This document shows positions 32,694 to 40,937 of a DNA stretch of 64,000 nt, piece after piece. The notes beneath the pieces are model-generated. The model had not been told where the DNA came from, did not search any database, and saw nothing but the letters and a program-made list of their open reading frames with translations. The position numbers and the translations under genes were made by a program. The DNA comes from Sulfitobacter sp. DFL-14. Lineage in GTDB: Bacteria > Pseudomonadota > Alphaproteobacteria > Rhodobacterales > Rhodobacteraceae. The stretch lies in assembly GCF_003335585.1 (NCBI RefSeq), contig NZ_QBFD01000046.1:459345-523344 (forward strand). The letters are read 5' to 3'. Each line of letters opens with the position of its first letter. Within the stretch, counting starts at the first letter, position 1.

Positions 32694-35156
32694 TCAGCCT
32701 CGCATGATGGCTCCTGTCGGGTCGTAGAAGGGCCCGAGTTGCACCCGCAACGGGTACATTTTTCCGGCGATCTGGACTTCGAAACCACCCTCGTCGATCC
32801 AGGCCTTTGCGACGCCATCGTCATGATGCAGGCTGGCCAGCCCCACCATCGCCTCAAGCCGGAACCCCCAGTCGCCCGATGTCACATGGCCCACGATATG
32901 GCCGTCGCGCCAGATCGGTTCGTTGTGGATCAGGTAAGGACCGGATTTTGCATCCACACCCTCGACGATACAGGACACGGTGCGGAATTTCTGCGCGGGT
33001 CCGTTTGCCTTCTGTCTTGCCAGGACATCCTTGCCCAGAAAGTCATCGTCTTTCTTCAGATCAACAGCAAAGCCCAGACCGGTTTCATAGGGGGTGTCAT
33101 CTTCGCCGATATCATGGCCAAAGTGGCGGAACCCCTTCTCAAGTCGGCAAGAGCCCATGGCAAACATCCCCATATGGCGCAGCCCAAGCGGCTGACCGGC
33201 CGCCATCAGCGCGTCGTAGACATGGGCGGTGAACTCGGTCGGAACCATCAGCTCATACCCCAGTTCGCCCAGGAAGGAGCGCCGGATGGCCCAGCCACGG
33301 GCGTAGGCGATATCAATCTCGCGGGCCGCGCCAAAGGGGAAAGCCTCGTTCGACAGATCGTCTCCCGAGAGGGAGGCCAGAATCTCGCGCGATTTCGGGC
33401 CGTGCAGGGTGATCAGACCATAGGCCGAGGTGGCGTCGAAAATCTCGAACCGCCAGGCCGGGTCGGCGTGATCGCGGATCAAGGCCTGATCACGGGTCTG
33501 GCTGGGATGGCCGGTGATCACCATGAAACATTCAGGGCCGGTGCGGGTCACGGTGACATCCGCCTCGATCCCGCCGCGGGTGTTCAGGAACTGCGTATAG
33601 ACCGAGGTGCCCGTCGGCACGTCCATTTGCGCACCGCAGACCCGGTTCAGCGCATGGACAGCATCCGGCCCCTGCACCTGGATCTTGGCGTACATCGACT
33701 GGTCGATCAGCACCGCTGAATCGCGCGCGGCCAGACATTCGGCCTGCACAAGCGCTGACCAGTCCTTCCACCACAGGTTCGGCTCTTCGTTCCAGCCCTT
33801 CTTCTCGGGATCGTAATACATCGGTATTTCCCAGCCGATACGCTCGGCAAAGGTGGCACCTGCCCCGGCCAGACGGTCATGCAGCGGAACCCGCCGGATG
33901 CCGCGCGCCGAGTGGACCTGCCGACCGGCCCAGGACACGCCGTAGTGAAAGCCCACCGATTCCGCAGCGCGGTCCCGGTTGTATCTGGTATTCGACTGGA
34001 ACGGATGGGCGCGCCGCGCCAGCATCGGCCCCATCCCGCGCGACGGCGCGCCGTCGATCATCCATTCCGCCATGGTCAGGCCAACGCCGCCGGAATTCAG
34101 GATGCCGTTGGAGTTCATGCCGGTGGCGATAAACAGCCCCTTGACCTCAGCGGTCGGGCCCAGATAGGGGCGGCCGTCCGGGGTGAAGCTTTCCGGACCG
34201 TTAAAGAAGGTCTGGATGCCCATTTCGGACAGGGCCGGCATGCGCTCGAACATCTTTTCAAGATTGGCCTCGACATGCTCCATGTCGAAGGGCAGTTCGT
34301 CGAATTCGAAATCCTCCGGAATACCGTCCACACCGTAGGGCTTGCCCTTCTGTTCAAAGGCGCCGATCAGCAGCTTGCCAGTGTCTTCCTTCCAGTAGGT
34401 GCGCTCTTCGGCGATGTTCAGGATCGGCTGGGTCTTGGGCAGCCCTTCGACCGGCTCGGTCACGATGTAGAAATGCTCGGTGGCGTGCAGCGGTACGGTC
34501 ACGCCCCTGGCCTTGGCGAAAAGGTGGCTCCACATGCCGCCCGCCAGCAGCACCTTATCCGTTGCGATCACGCCCTTGTCGGTTTCCACTCCGATGACCT
34601 TGCCGTCGCGTACGATCAGGTCGGTCACCTTGGTGTTCTCGAATATCTGCCCGCCGCGCGCCCGGGCGCCCTTGCTGAGTGCCACGGTCACGTCCAGCGG
34701 ATTCACCTGGCCGTTGGAGGGTACGAAGAAGGCGGATTTCACGTCATCGGTCCCGATCAGGGGCCATTTCTCGTTCAGTTCCTCGACCGACAGCAGATGC
34801 GACTCGATGCCCATACGGGCCGCGTGGTCGTGGCTGCGCAGCAGCTGTTCTTGACGCACCGCACCGAGGGCAAGGTTGATGGTGCCGTTCGGCTTGTAGC
34901 CGGTTGCCTGACCGGTCTCTTCTTCCAGCTCGCGGAACAAGCGGGCGGTGTATTTGCCCAGCTCGGTCTGGGCGGTGCTGTCACGCAGTTGCCCGACGAT
35001 GCCCGCCGCGTGCCAGGTTGTACCGCTGGCCAATTTGCGCCGCTCGATCAGCACTGCAGGCACGCCCCGCTTTGCCAGATGATACAGCGTCGACACACCG
35101 ATGATGCCGCCACCGATGATTACAACCGGTGCGTTGTCGGGGATGTTACTGGTCAT
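32694..35156 (-). CDS. Dimethylglycine/sarcosine dehydrogenase-like FAD-GcvT fusion
   Basis: An 820-residue two-part enzyme. Residues 1 to about 420 are a DAO-type FAD domain (VVIIGGGIIGVSTLYHLAKRG). H49 in SGTTWHAAG matches the histidine that binds FAD covalently in dimethylglycine dehydrogenase. Residues from about 430 onward form a GcvT/aminomethyltransferase-like folate domain (GIEADVTVTRTG, RSFLGELGYELMVP, ending LGPFYDPTGAIMRG). Relatives demethylate dimethylglycine or sarcosine, or oxidise related N-methyl compounds, passing the one-carbon unit to tetrahydrofolate. The ATG at 35156 has GGAAGG ten bases upstream. It is the first gene of the nine-gene operon and divergent from an IclR gene. 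Confidence 0.85.
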   Translation of the reverse strand: MTSNIPDNAPVVIIGGGIIGVSTLYHLAKRGVPAVLIERRKLASGTTWHAAGIVGQLRDSTAQTELGKYTARLFRELEEETGQATGYKPNGTINLALGAVRQEQLLRSHDHAARMGIESHLLSVEELNEKWPLIGTDDVKSAFFVPSNGQVNPLDVTVALSKGARARGGQIFENTKVTDLIVRDGKVIGVETDKGVIATDKVLLAGGMWSHLFAKARGVTVPLHATEHFYIVTEPVEGLPKTQPILNIAEERTYWKEDTGKLLIGAFEQKGKPYGVDGIPEDFEFDELPFDMEHVEANLEKMFERMPALSEMGIQTFFNGPESFTPDGRPYLGPTAEVKGLFIATGMNSNGILNSGGVGLTMAEWMIDGAPSRGMGPMLARRAHPFQSNTRYNRDRAAESVGFHYGVSWAGRQVHSARGIRRVPLHDRLAGAGATFAERIGWEIPMYYDPEKKGWNEEPNLWWKDWSALVQAECLAARDSAVLIDQSMYAKIQVQGPDAVHALNRVCGAQMDVPTGTSVYTQFLNTRGGIEADVTVTRTGPECFMVITGHPSQTRDQALIRDHADPAWRFEIFDATSAYGLITLHGPKSREILASLSGDDLSNEAFPFGAAREIDIAYARGWAIRRSFLGELGYELMVPTEFTAHVYDALMAAGQPLGLRHMGMFAMGSCRLEKGFRHFGHDIGEDDTPYETGLGFAVDLKKDDDFLGKDVLARQKANGPAQKFRTVSCIVEGVDAKSGPYLIHNEPIWRDGHIVGHVTSGDWGFRLEAMVGLASLHHDDGVAKAWIDEGGFEVQIAGKMYPLRVQLGPFYDPTGAIMRG

Positions 35157-35290
35157 GCAATTCAGGCCTTCCATCTCGGCGCAGACGCCAGATTCAGAAA
35201 ATTTAAAACTCGGCCCCGAGGCGACTGGAATCGGCTCCCAGGGCAATTTCGACTAACATGAGGCCATGGGTCCCTTGCTCAAAGAGAAAA

Positions 35291-35315
35291 GCACCACTGG
35301 TGCGAATAACGCACC
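35291..35315. promoter_or_regulatory. Two interlocked perfect palindromes, candidate IclR operator
   Basis: GCACCA-C-TGGTGC (35291-35303) overlaps GGTGCG-AATAA-CGCACC (35299-35315). Both have perfect arms, giving three alternating GCACC-type half-sites in 25 bp. They lie between the divergent GcvT-fusion and IclR genes, about 135 bp and 88 bp from the starts. They are the best candidate binding site for the IclR protein next door. Confidence 0.55.
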
Positions 35316-35402
35316 CATTTGGTATTTTGGTGGTCTATTGCTTTGCGCAGGCACAAGGTTTGCTCTTAGATGCTGCGCAGATACCAAAGTTCGGGAAAGA
35401 CA

Positions 35403-36185
35403 ATGACAACGGTCGACAAAGCGATGGAACTCTTGCACCAGTTTTCTTTGGAGCGGCTGGAGATCGGCTTGAACGACCTTGCAAAGCTGACCGGCGAGGA
35501 CAAGGCTGTCATCCGCAGGCTGCTGATTTCGTTGACGAACAGCGGATTCATTGAACAGAACCCCGAGAACAGGAAGTACTTCCTCGGCTCGGGTTTTCTT
35601 GCATTGGCGCGCCTTCGCGAGGCCACCGTGCCAATGGTCAAGGCGACCCAGATTGTCTCTGAGTGGCTGTGCAAGAAGACCAGCGAAACGGTTCATGTGA
35701 GCATTCCCGGTCCGTCCGGAATGTCGACTGTGGCGTACAACCTGCCGCAGCGCGGCAATGTCATCAATTTGCGACCTGCTGAACGCTATCCATTCCATGC
35801 CTCGGCATCCGGACTGGCATTTTTGTCGTTTTGCACATTGGAAACGCAAGACCGCCTGCTTGACCTTCCGCGCGAACAAATGACCCGCCATACGGTAACG
35901 GATCATGATGAACTGCAAAGTGTGCTGACTGCAACCAAGGCACGAGGCTACGCGCTTTCCCGGAATGGGGTCGAAGTTGGCGTCGCAAGCGTTGCGATGC
36001 CGTTCTTTGTCGATGCAGCAGATCCGGCAGGCACAATCGCCATTGCGGTTCCGGATATGAACCTCACAGCCGATCACCGGGCGACACTTGTGAAAAACAT
36101 GCAAGTCGCTGTCAGAAAGCTGGAATTCGCGCTAACCGGCACGTCTTCTGTCCAGGCGCCGGAACATACAGACCAGGCAGGATAG
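35403..36185 (+). CDS. IclR-family transcriptional regulator
   Basis: A 260-residue IclR protein. The winged helix is near the start (TTVDKAMELLHQFSLERLEIGLNDLAKLTGEDKAVIRRLLISL is residues 2-44) and the effector domain includes YPFHASASGLAFLSF and GYALSRNGVEVGVASVAMPF. I preferred the ATG at 35403 with GGGAAAG just upstream; an ATG 11 codons earlier at 35370 lacks a ribosome site. It faces the dehydrogenase/Tct operon and probably represses it. A second IclR gene follows 280 bp later in the same direction; the two proteins are clearly paralogous in their N-terminal regions. Confidence 0.88.
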   Translation: MTTVDKAMELLHQFSLERLEIGLNDLAKLTGEDKAVIRRLLISLTNSGFIEQNPENRKYFLGSGFLALARLREATVPMVKATQIVSEWLCKKTSETVHVSIPGPSGMSTVAYNLPQRGNVINLRPAERYPFHASASGLAFLSFCTLETQDRLLDLPREQMTRHTVTDHDELQSVLTATKARGYALSRNGVEVGVASVAMPFFVDAADPAGTIAIAVPDMNLTADHRATLVKNMQVAVRKLEFALTGTSSVQAPEHTDQAG

Positions 36186-36381
36186 CGGGACGCCCGGCGG
36201 AATCTTCTGTCTTTGTGATGATCCAATCGCTGGCAGAGAGCGCGTGTTTCTGCCCGCTGGTTGTAACGCCTCTGCAGAAGAGCGTCAGATACCTTCGGTA
36301 AATTACCGGCTGCCTGTCGGGGTCGCGGCTCCCTTCAAGGTTCGGGGGTCACACCACGTCATGCAAGGCCGCTCTCATAGA

Positions 36382-36425
36382 GTTTCACTATTCTCTACTG
36401 TGTTTCAAAATATATTGCGGTTTCA
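36382..36425. promoter_or_regulatory. Three phased GTTTCA repeats upstream of the second IclR gene
   Basis: GTTTCA occurs at 36382, 36402 and 36420, about two helical turns apart, in an AT-rich stretch 40-85 bp before the second IclR gene. The phasing on one face of the DNA suggests a binding array, possibly for autoregulation. The rest of the 279-bp gap (36186-36464) shows no gene. Confidence 0.35.
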
Positions 36426-36464
36426 TTTCTTTTCTGTCAAAACCCACGCATGAGGATGGAAAAA

Positions 36465-37292
36465 ATGGCTGTTGCACCCCCGGAGAAGACCAGGAACGCG
36501 TCGATGAAGACGATAGACAAAGCGATGAATCTGCTTGATTTCTTTGTCCCGGACACCCCCGAATGGGGATTGAGTGACCTGTCTCGTGCTGCCGCGATGG
36601 ACAAGGTCACCGCCATGCGCATTCTCAATTCTCTGGCGACGAAGGGGATTGTCGAACGGCACCCCCAGACGCGCAAGTACCGGTTGGGAACCGCCGTACT
36701 GAGGTTGGCGCGCATTCGTGAAGCCTCCTTTCCGGTTGTCGCGCTCTTGCAGCCGATTCTTGAAGAACTCTCCGACCGGGCCGGGGAAACCGCCCATGCC
36801 GCCCTTGCCCATGGCGCGTCCCTGACAACCATCGCGGTTGCAGAGCCGCGCATCGCGACCCGCGCGTTCGTCGATCCGTCGCAGCCGCTTCCGCTTCATG
36901 CAACGGCCTCGGGTCTGGTGTATCTTGCACATGTGGACACCGCGACCTTTCAGGATTTCGTCGGTCGCATTGACCTGCACCCCTATACTGCAAATACGCT
37001 GAGCACGGCGGCGCAGCTGGAATCCCAACTGAGCCTGATCCGGGAAAAGGGCCATGCGATTGCGGTCGGGAGCTATCAGGACGATGTCATTGGCATCGCC
37101 GCCCCCATCTTTGACTGGCACGGCAATGTCACGGCAACACTGGCCGTCGCCTGCGTCGCAAGCCGAATGACGGACGAGAACCTGGCCCAGAACGTCGAAT
37201 GTGTCCTTGCCGCTTCGGTCAGGGCAACAAGTGCCATGGGCGGCGATCCATCCAGAATTTCCACTGCCAGGGCCAGGGAGGCTGCATCTTGA
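36465..37292 (+). CDS. IclR-family transcriptional regulator
   Basis: A 275-residue IclR protein (MAVAPPEKTRNASMKTIDKA...). The helix-turn-helix region is WGLSDLSRAAAMDKVTAMRIL and the effector domain includes LPLHATASGLVYLAHV and GHAIAVGSYQDDVIGIAAPI. Three closely spaced ATG codons occur at 36450, 36456 and 36465; only the last has GAGG/GGAA at a workable distance. It resembles the preceding IclR protein in layout (TIDKAMNLLDFF versus TVDKAMELLHQF). It probably controls the following aminotransferase, HAD and kinase genes on the same strand. Confidence 0.87.
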   Translation: MAVAPPEKTRNASMKTIDKAMNLLDFFVPDTPEWGLSDLSRAAAMDKVTAMRILNSLATKGIVERHPQTRKYRLGTAVLRLARIREASFPVVALLQPILEELSDRAGETAHAALAHGASLTTIAVAEPRIATRAFVDPSQPLPLHATASGLVYLAHVDTATFQDFVGRIDLHPYTANTLSTAAQLESQLSLIREKGHAIAVGSYQDDVIGIAAPIFDWHGNVTATLAVACVASRMTDENLAQNVECVLAASVRATSAMGGDPSRISTARAREAAS

Positions 37293-37436
37293 AACCCAAG
37301 AAACCCGCGCTGGATTTTTGCAATGTCATCTCCGGAACGCTTTTTGAGACACATGCGCTCAGCGAAGCAGCACCCGGCTTGCGGCCCGGCCCTTTGAACT
37401 GGTTGACCCTTCCGCTTGCTATAATGGAGCCCCGCT

Positions 37437-38792
37437 ATGAATAAGACCAACTTCCTGAAAGAAAACAACGCACGCCACCTGTGGCATCCGATGACCCACC
37501 CCGCTGACAGTCTTGCCAATCCGCCTGACATCATTGTCGGCGGATCGGGGGTGGAGATCACCGACGTTGACGGGCACAAGACGGTCGATGCGGTTGGCGG
37601 GCTTTGGAACGTGAACCTTGGCTATTCCTGCGCACCGGTGAAACAGGCGATCGCGGACCAGCTTGAAAAGCTCCCCTATTACTCGATCTTTCGTGGCACC
37701 TCCAACGATGCCGCGATCGAGCTTAGCTATATGCTCAAGGAATTCTTTGCTGCCGATGGGGTGACCCGCGCCTTTTTTACCTCGGGCGGATCGGATTCTG
37801 TCGAGGTGTCACTGCGGCTGGCGCGGCAATACCATAAGATCCGCGGCGAGGCCGGGCGGGTGAAATTTCTCAGCCTGAAGAAGGGTTATCACGGCACGCA
37901 TACTTTCGGGGCGTCGGTCAATGGCAACGCCAATTTCCGCACCCAGTATGAACCCTTGATGCCGGGATGCTTCCATATTCCGGCCCCCTACACCTATCGC
38001 AACCCCTTCAATGAGACGGACCCCGAAAGGCTTTCCCAGTTCTGCCTTGCGGCGCTTGAGGACGAGATCAAGTTTCAGGGAGCGGAAACCATTGCCGGTT
38101 TCATCATGGAGCCCATCCTGGGGGCCGGCGGCGTGATCCCGCCCCATGAAAGTTTCATGCCCGGCGTGCGCTCCCTTTGCGACAAACATGGCATTCTGTT
38201 GATTGCAGATGAGGTTATCACGGCCTTCGGGCGGACCGGCAGCTGGTCCGGCTCGCGTCATTGGGGCGTGCAACCGGATATGATGTGCACGGCCAAAGCG
38301 ATCACCAACGGCTATTTCCCCTTTGGGGCGGTGATGATTTCAGACCGGGTTGCCGAATTGTTCGAGACCGACACCAGCGGCAAGGGCGCCGTCGCCTCGG
38401 GCTATACCTATTCGGGCCATCCGGTCGGGGCAGCCGCTGCGATTGCCTGCCTGAAGGAGATCGAACGGCTTCAGGTCAAGGACAATGCGGCGGCACGGGG
38501 CGCGCAGATGTGGGATGGTCTGAAGCTGCTGCAACAGAAGTACGACATGATCGGCGACATCCGCGGCGGCCATGGCCTGATGTCTGCGCTCGAACTCGTT
38601 TCGGATCGCGCGACCAAGACGCCGGTGGACAAGAAAACCATCGGAACAGTGCACCGCGTCACCTATGAGAACGGCACGATGATCCGGGTTTCCGGAAACA
38701 ACATCATCCTGTCGCCGCCTCTGATCCTGACCCAGCGCGATGTCGAGACGATCCTTGCATCACTCGACGCAGGCTTTGCTGCCGTCGCCTGA
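37437..38792 (+). CDS. Class III aminotransferase, taurine/omega-amino-acid:pyruvate type
   Basis: A 451-residue PLP aminotransferase. It has the N-terminal ARHLWHPMTHP, VGGLWNVNLGYSC, FTSGGSDSVEVSLRLA, KKGYHGTHTFGASV, the PLP aspartate in ILLIADEVITAFGRTGSW and the lysine in MMCTAKAITNGYFPFGAVM. The WHPMTH start and TNGYFPFGAV segment recall taurine-pyruvate aminotransferase, but beta-alanine or diamine substrates remain possible. GGAG lies seven bases before the ATG. It follows the second IclR gene by 144 bp and is likely under its control. No sulfoacetaldehyde enzyme is nearby, so taurine is unproven. Confidence 0.82.
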   Translation: MNKTNFLKENNARHLWHPMTHPADSLANPPDIIVGGSGVEITDVDGHKTVDAVGGLWNVNLGYSCAPVKQAIADQLEKLPYYSIFRGTSNDAAIELSYMLKEFFAADGVTRAFFTSGGSDSVEVSLRLARQYHKIRGEAGRVKFLSLKKGYHGTHTFGASVNGNANFRTQYEPLMPGCFHIPAPYTYRNPFNETDPERLSQFCLAALEDEIKFQGAETIAGFIMEPILGAGGVIPPHESFMPGVRSLCDKHGILLIADEVITAFGRTGSWSGSRHWGVQPDMMCTAKAITNGYFPFGAVMISDRVAELFETDTSGKGAVASGYTYSGHPVGAAAAIACLKEIERLQVKDNAAARGAQMWDGLKLLQQKYDMIGDIRGGHGLMSALELVSDRATKTPVDKKTIGTVHRVTYENGTMIRVSGNNIILSPPLILTQRDVETILASLDAGFAAVA

Positions 38793-38818
38793 CGGTTGTC
38801 ACCTGTCCGGCTCGTGCC

Positions 38819-38848
38819 CCCTCCCTCTGCCTGTTGGCAGGGGGAGGG
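38819..38848. terminator. GC-rich hairpin after the aminotransferase gene
   Basis: CCCTCCCTCTGCC (38819-38831), loop TGTT, then GGCAGGGGGAGGG (38836-38848): a 13-bp stem with one mismatch, 27 bp past the stop codon. It is suitable as a terminator or mRNA-end hairpin. It may also be a copy of a dispersed REP-like palindrome; this needs a genome count. Confidence 0.5.
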
Positions 38849-39038
38849 ACCGGCGTGGTCGATTCGACCTCCAGTGCCGGAGAGACCCTGACGTTTCACA
38901 ACGCGTTCCCGCAATAGCCCGTGCCGGTTTGGTGTGAAATTTGATGACCATGTGCTGCAAGTCGTGCCACTGCGGCACATTCTGCCAAACGAATGATCTT
39001 ATGCTGTTGCAGGAGTTCAATTGACAGGACACAGAAAC

Positions 39039-39707
39039 ATGGAACGCTTCCGCCCGAAATATGTCACTTTCGACACCCATGGCACGCTCATCAACTTCCA
39101 GATGGCAGAGGCCGCCCGCGAGCTGTACGGCCACCTTCTGGACGCGCCGCGTATGGAGGAATTCATCAGGAACTTCCAAGGCTACCGCTTTGACGAAGTG
39201 ATGCAGGACTGGAAACCCTACGCCGACGTCGTCCACAACGCGCTGGAACGCGCCTGCCGCCGCAACGGTGTCGCCTTCAATTCCGAAGACGCGCTTAAGG
39301 TCTACAACAAGATCCCGACCTGGGGTCCGCATGCGGATGTCCCGGCGGGGCTGGCAAAGCTTGCCAAGGAAATTCCACTGGTCACCATCACCAACTCGAT
39401 GAAGGTGCAGATCCCCCATAATATCGCCAAACTCGGCGCGCCGTTTCATGCCGTGCTGACCGCCGAAGAAGCAGGCGCTTACAAGCCGCACTTCAAGGCC
39501 TTTGAATATATGTTCGACACGCTGGGTTGCGGCCCCGAGGACGTCACGCATGTGTCCTCGTCCTTCCGCCATGACCTGATGTCGGCCTATGATCTGGGGA
39601 TCAAGAGCAAGGTCTGGGTCAACCGGGGTCATGAACCTGCCAACCCCTTCTACGAATACACCGAAATCCGGGATATTTCGCAGCTGCCGGGCGTTTTCGG
39701 CATCTGA
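39039..39707 (+). CDS. HAD-superfamily hydrolase, 2-haloacid dehalogenase-like
   Basis: A 222-residue HAD protein. The nucleophile is in YVTFDTHGTLINF, motif II is VTITNSMK, the lysine is in GAYKPH, and the acid motif is THVSSSFRHDLMSA. L-2-haloacid dehalogenases have S-x-N-x-x-D at the last site; here the asparagine is serine, and HG replaces YG after the nucleophile, so activity on haloacids is not assured. A phosphatase is possible. The ATG at 39039 has AGGA nine bases before it. A TTG at 39021 with AGGAG five bases upstream is an alternative start that adds six residues. It lies between an aminotransferase and a kinase. Confidence 0.78.
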   Translation: MERFRPKYVTFDTHGTLINFQMAEAARELYGHLLDAPRMEEFIRNFQGYRFDEVMQDWKPYADVVHNALERACRRNGVAFNSEDALKVYNKIPTWGPHADVPAGLAKLAKEIPLVTITNSMKVQIPHNIAKLGAPFHAVLTAEEAGAYKPHFKAFEYMFDTLGCGPEDVTHVSSSFRHDLMSAYDLGIKSKVWVNRGHEPANPFYEYTEIRDISQLPGVFGI

Positions 39708-39779
39708 TCCGGCTGCGCGATCCAAGACCGCGACGCGCCTGCCCTGGCGCGCCGCATCCTGCTGAACGGCAGACCGCAA

Positions 39780-40928
39780 ATGCCACGGGTCCAAGGATTA
39801 TTCGAATTGGAAAATTGCACTGATCCAGACGCAGCGGGCAGGCAGGGGCAAGCACAACAGTCTGTCACGACGCAGGCCTATTTCGACGCCGCCTCTGCCA
39901 TCCTTGCCCTGCCGTCGGGCACGATGGAACCTGATATCTCGGCTGAGCTGTTGCAGCGTCACTTTGGGTTGAATGGCAAGCTTGAAATCCTGTCCTCAGA
40001 GATTGAACGCACGGTGGCGGTCGATCTGGCGGATAGGCGCCGCCTGATCCTGAAGACATCAACAAGACCCGAGGCGCAGGACAGTTTTGCATTTCAGGCC
40101 GAAGCGATTGCAGGGCTGCGGGGGGCTGCGGGCTTTGTCGTTCCGGACATACTGCCCACACTTGGCGGCGGTCTGACCTTTGCCGAAGATGGCGTTTGCG
40201 GCTATCTGCAAACCCGGCTGGACGGTGTTGCCCTGCATCAGATGCAGGCAACGCCCGACCTGTTGTTCCGGACCGGCAGCGCGCTGGCCCGGCTGGATCT
40301 GGCCCTCGCCCCCCTGCCCCTGCCCGCAACCAGCCGCCCGATCCTGTGGCATGTCGGTTGCTGGCCACGGCTGGTGACTTACGCAAAACATTTGCCCCCC
40401 GGGCCGGTTGCCGCGCAGGTCGACGATGCGATGAAAGACTATGTGGAAACCATCGCGCCGCAGACCGGTGATCTTGTCTGGCAGGTCACCCACAACGATC
40501 CCAGCCCCTTCAACATGATGGTCACGGATCAGGCTCTGGGCTTTATCGACTTCGGCGATGGCTGCCACAGCCCGCGCCTTCAGGATCTGGCCATTGCCGC
40601 AAGTCATGTTGTCACCGACCCGGACCTGCTGCTGGGTGGTGCTGAATATCTGATTGCCGGCTATGCCTCGGTCCTTCCGCTCACGGCGCTGGAAGAAAGC
40701 CTGATCATCGGGCTGATGCGCGCACGGCAAAGCGCATTGATCCTGATCAATTACTGGCGTGCCCATCTGTTTCCGGATGACGCCGCATACATCAAGAAAA
40801 ACGTCCAGCGTGCTGAGAATGGCCTTGCCATACTTGCGTCGCGGACCGCCCCATCCTGCCGACCGGCCATGCAAACAGCCCTCGCAACGCTTCAATCCCA
40901 ATGCCCTTCAAGTCCCTCTGCAAAGTAG
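39780..40928 (+). CDS. APH-family small-molecule kinase (second copy of the pair)
   Basis: A 382-residue aminoglycoside-phosphotransferase-fold protein. The N-lobe runs through ERTVAVDLADRRRLILKTST, with the ATP-binding lysine. The catalytic loop is WQVTHNDPSPFNMMV (H-x-D-x4-N) and the metal-binding loop is LGFIDFGDGCHSPRLQDLA. A C-terminal helical part follows. The start is uncertain: the ATG at 39780 has no clear ribosome site and the first 30 residues look weakly coding, while an ATG at 39924 would trim 48 residues. Nine bases after its stop begins a class III PLP enzyme, the same arrangement of partners as at 24429-26665. It probably phosphorylates an amino-alcohol. Confidence 0.78.
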   Translation: MPRVQGLFELENCTDPDAAGRQGQAQQSVTTQAYFDAASAILALPSGTMEPDISAELLQRHFGLNGKLEILSSEIERTVAVDLADRRRLILKTSTRPEAQDSFAFQAEAIAGLRGAAGFVVPDILPTLGGGLTFAEDGVCGYLQTRLDGVALHQMQATPDLLFRTGSALARLDLALAPLPLPATSRPILWHVGCWPRLVTYAKHLPPGPVAAQVDDAMKDYVETIAPQTGDLVWQVTHNDPSPFNMMVTDQALGFIDFGDGCHSPRLQDLAIAASHVVTDPDLLLGGAEYLIAGYASVLPLTALEESLIIGLMRARQSALILINYWRAHLFPDDAAYIKKNVQRAENGLAILASRTAPSCRPAMQTALATLQSQCPSSPSAK

Positions 40929-40937
40929 GAAACCGTC

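Noticed and set aside
37420..37425. Perfect TATAAT before the taurine-type aminotransferase
   Set aside because: A start site set by it would fall after the gene's ribosome site, and the nearest TTGACC is only 11 bp upstream.
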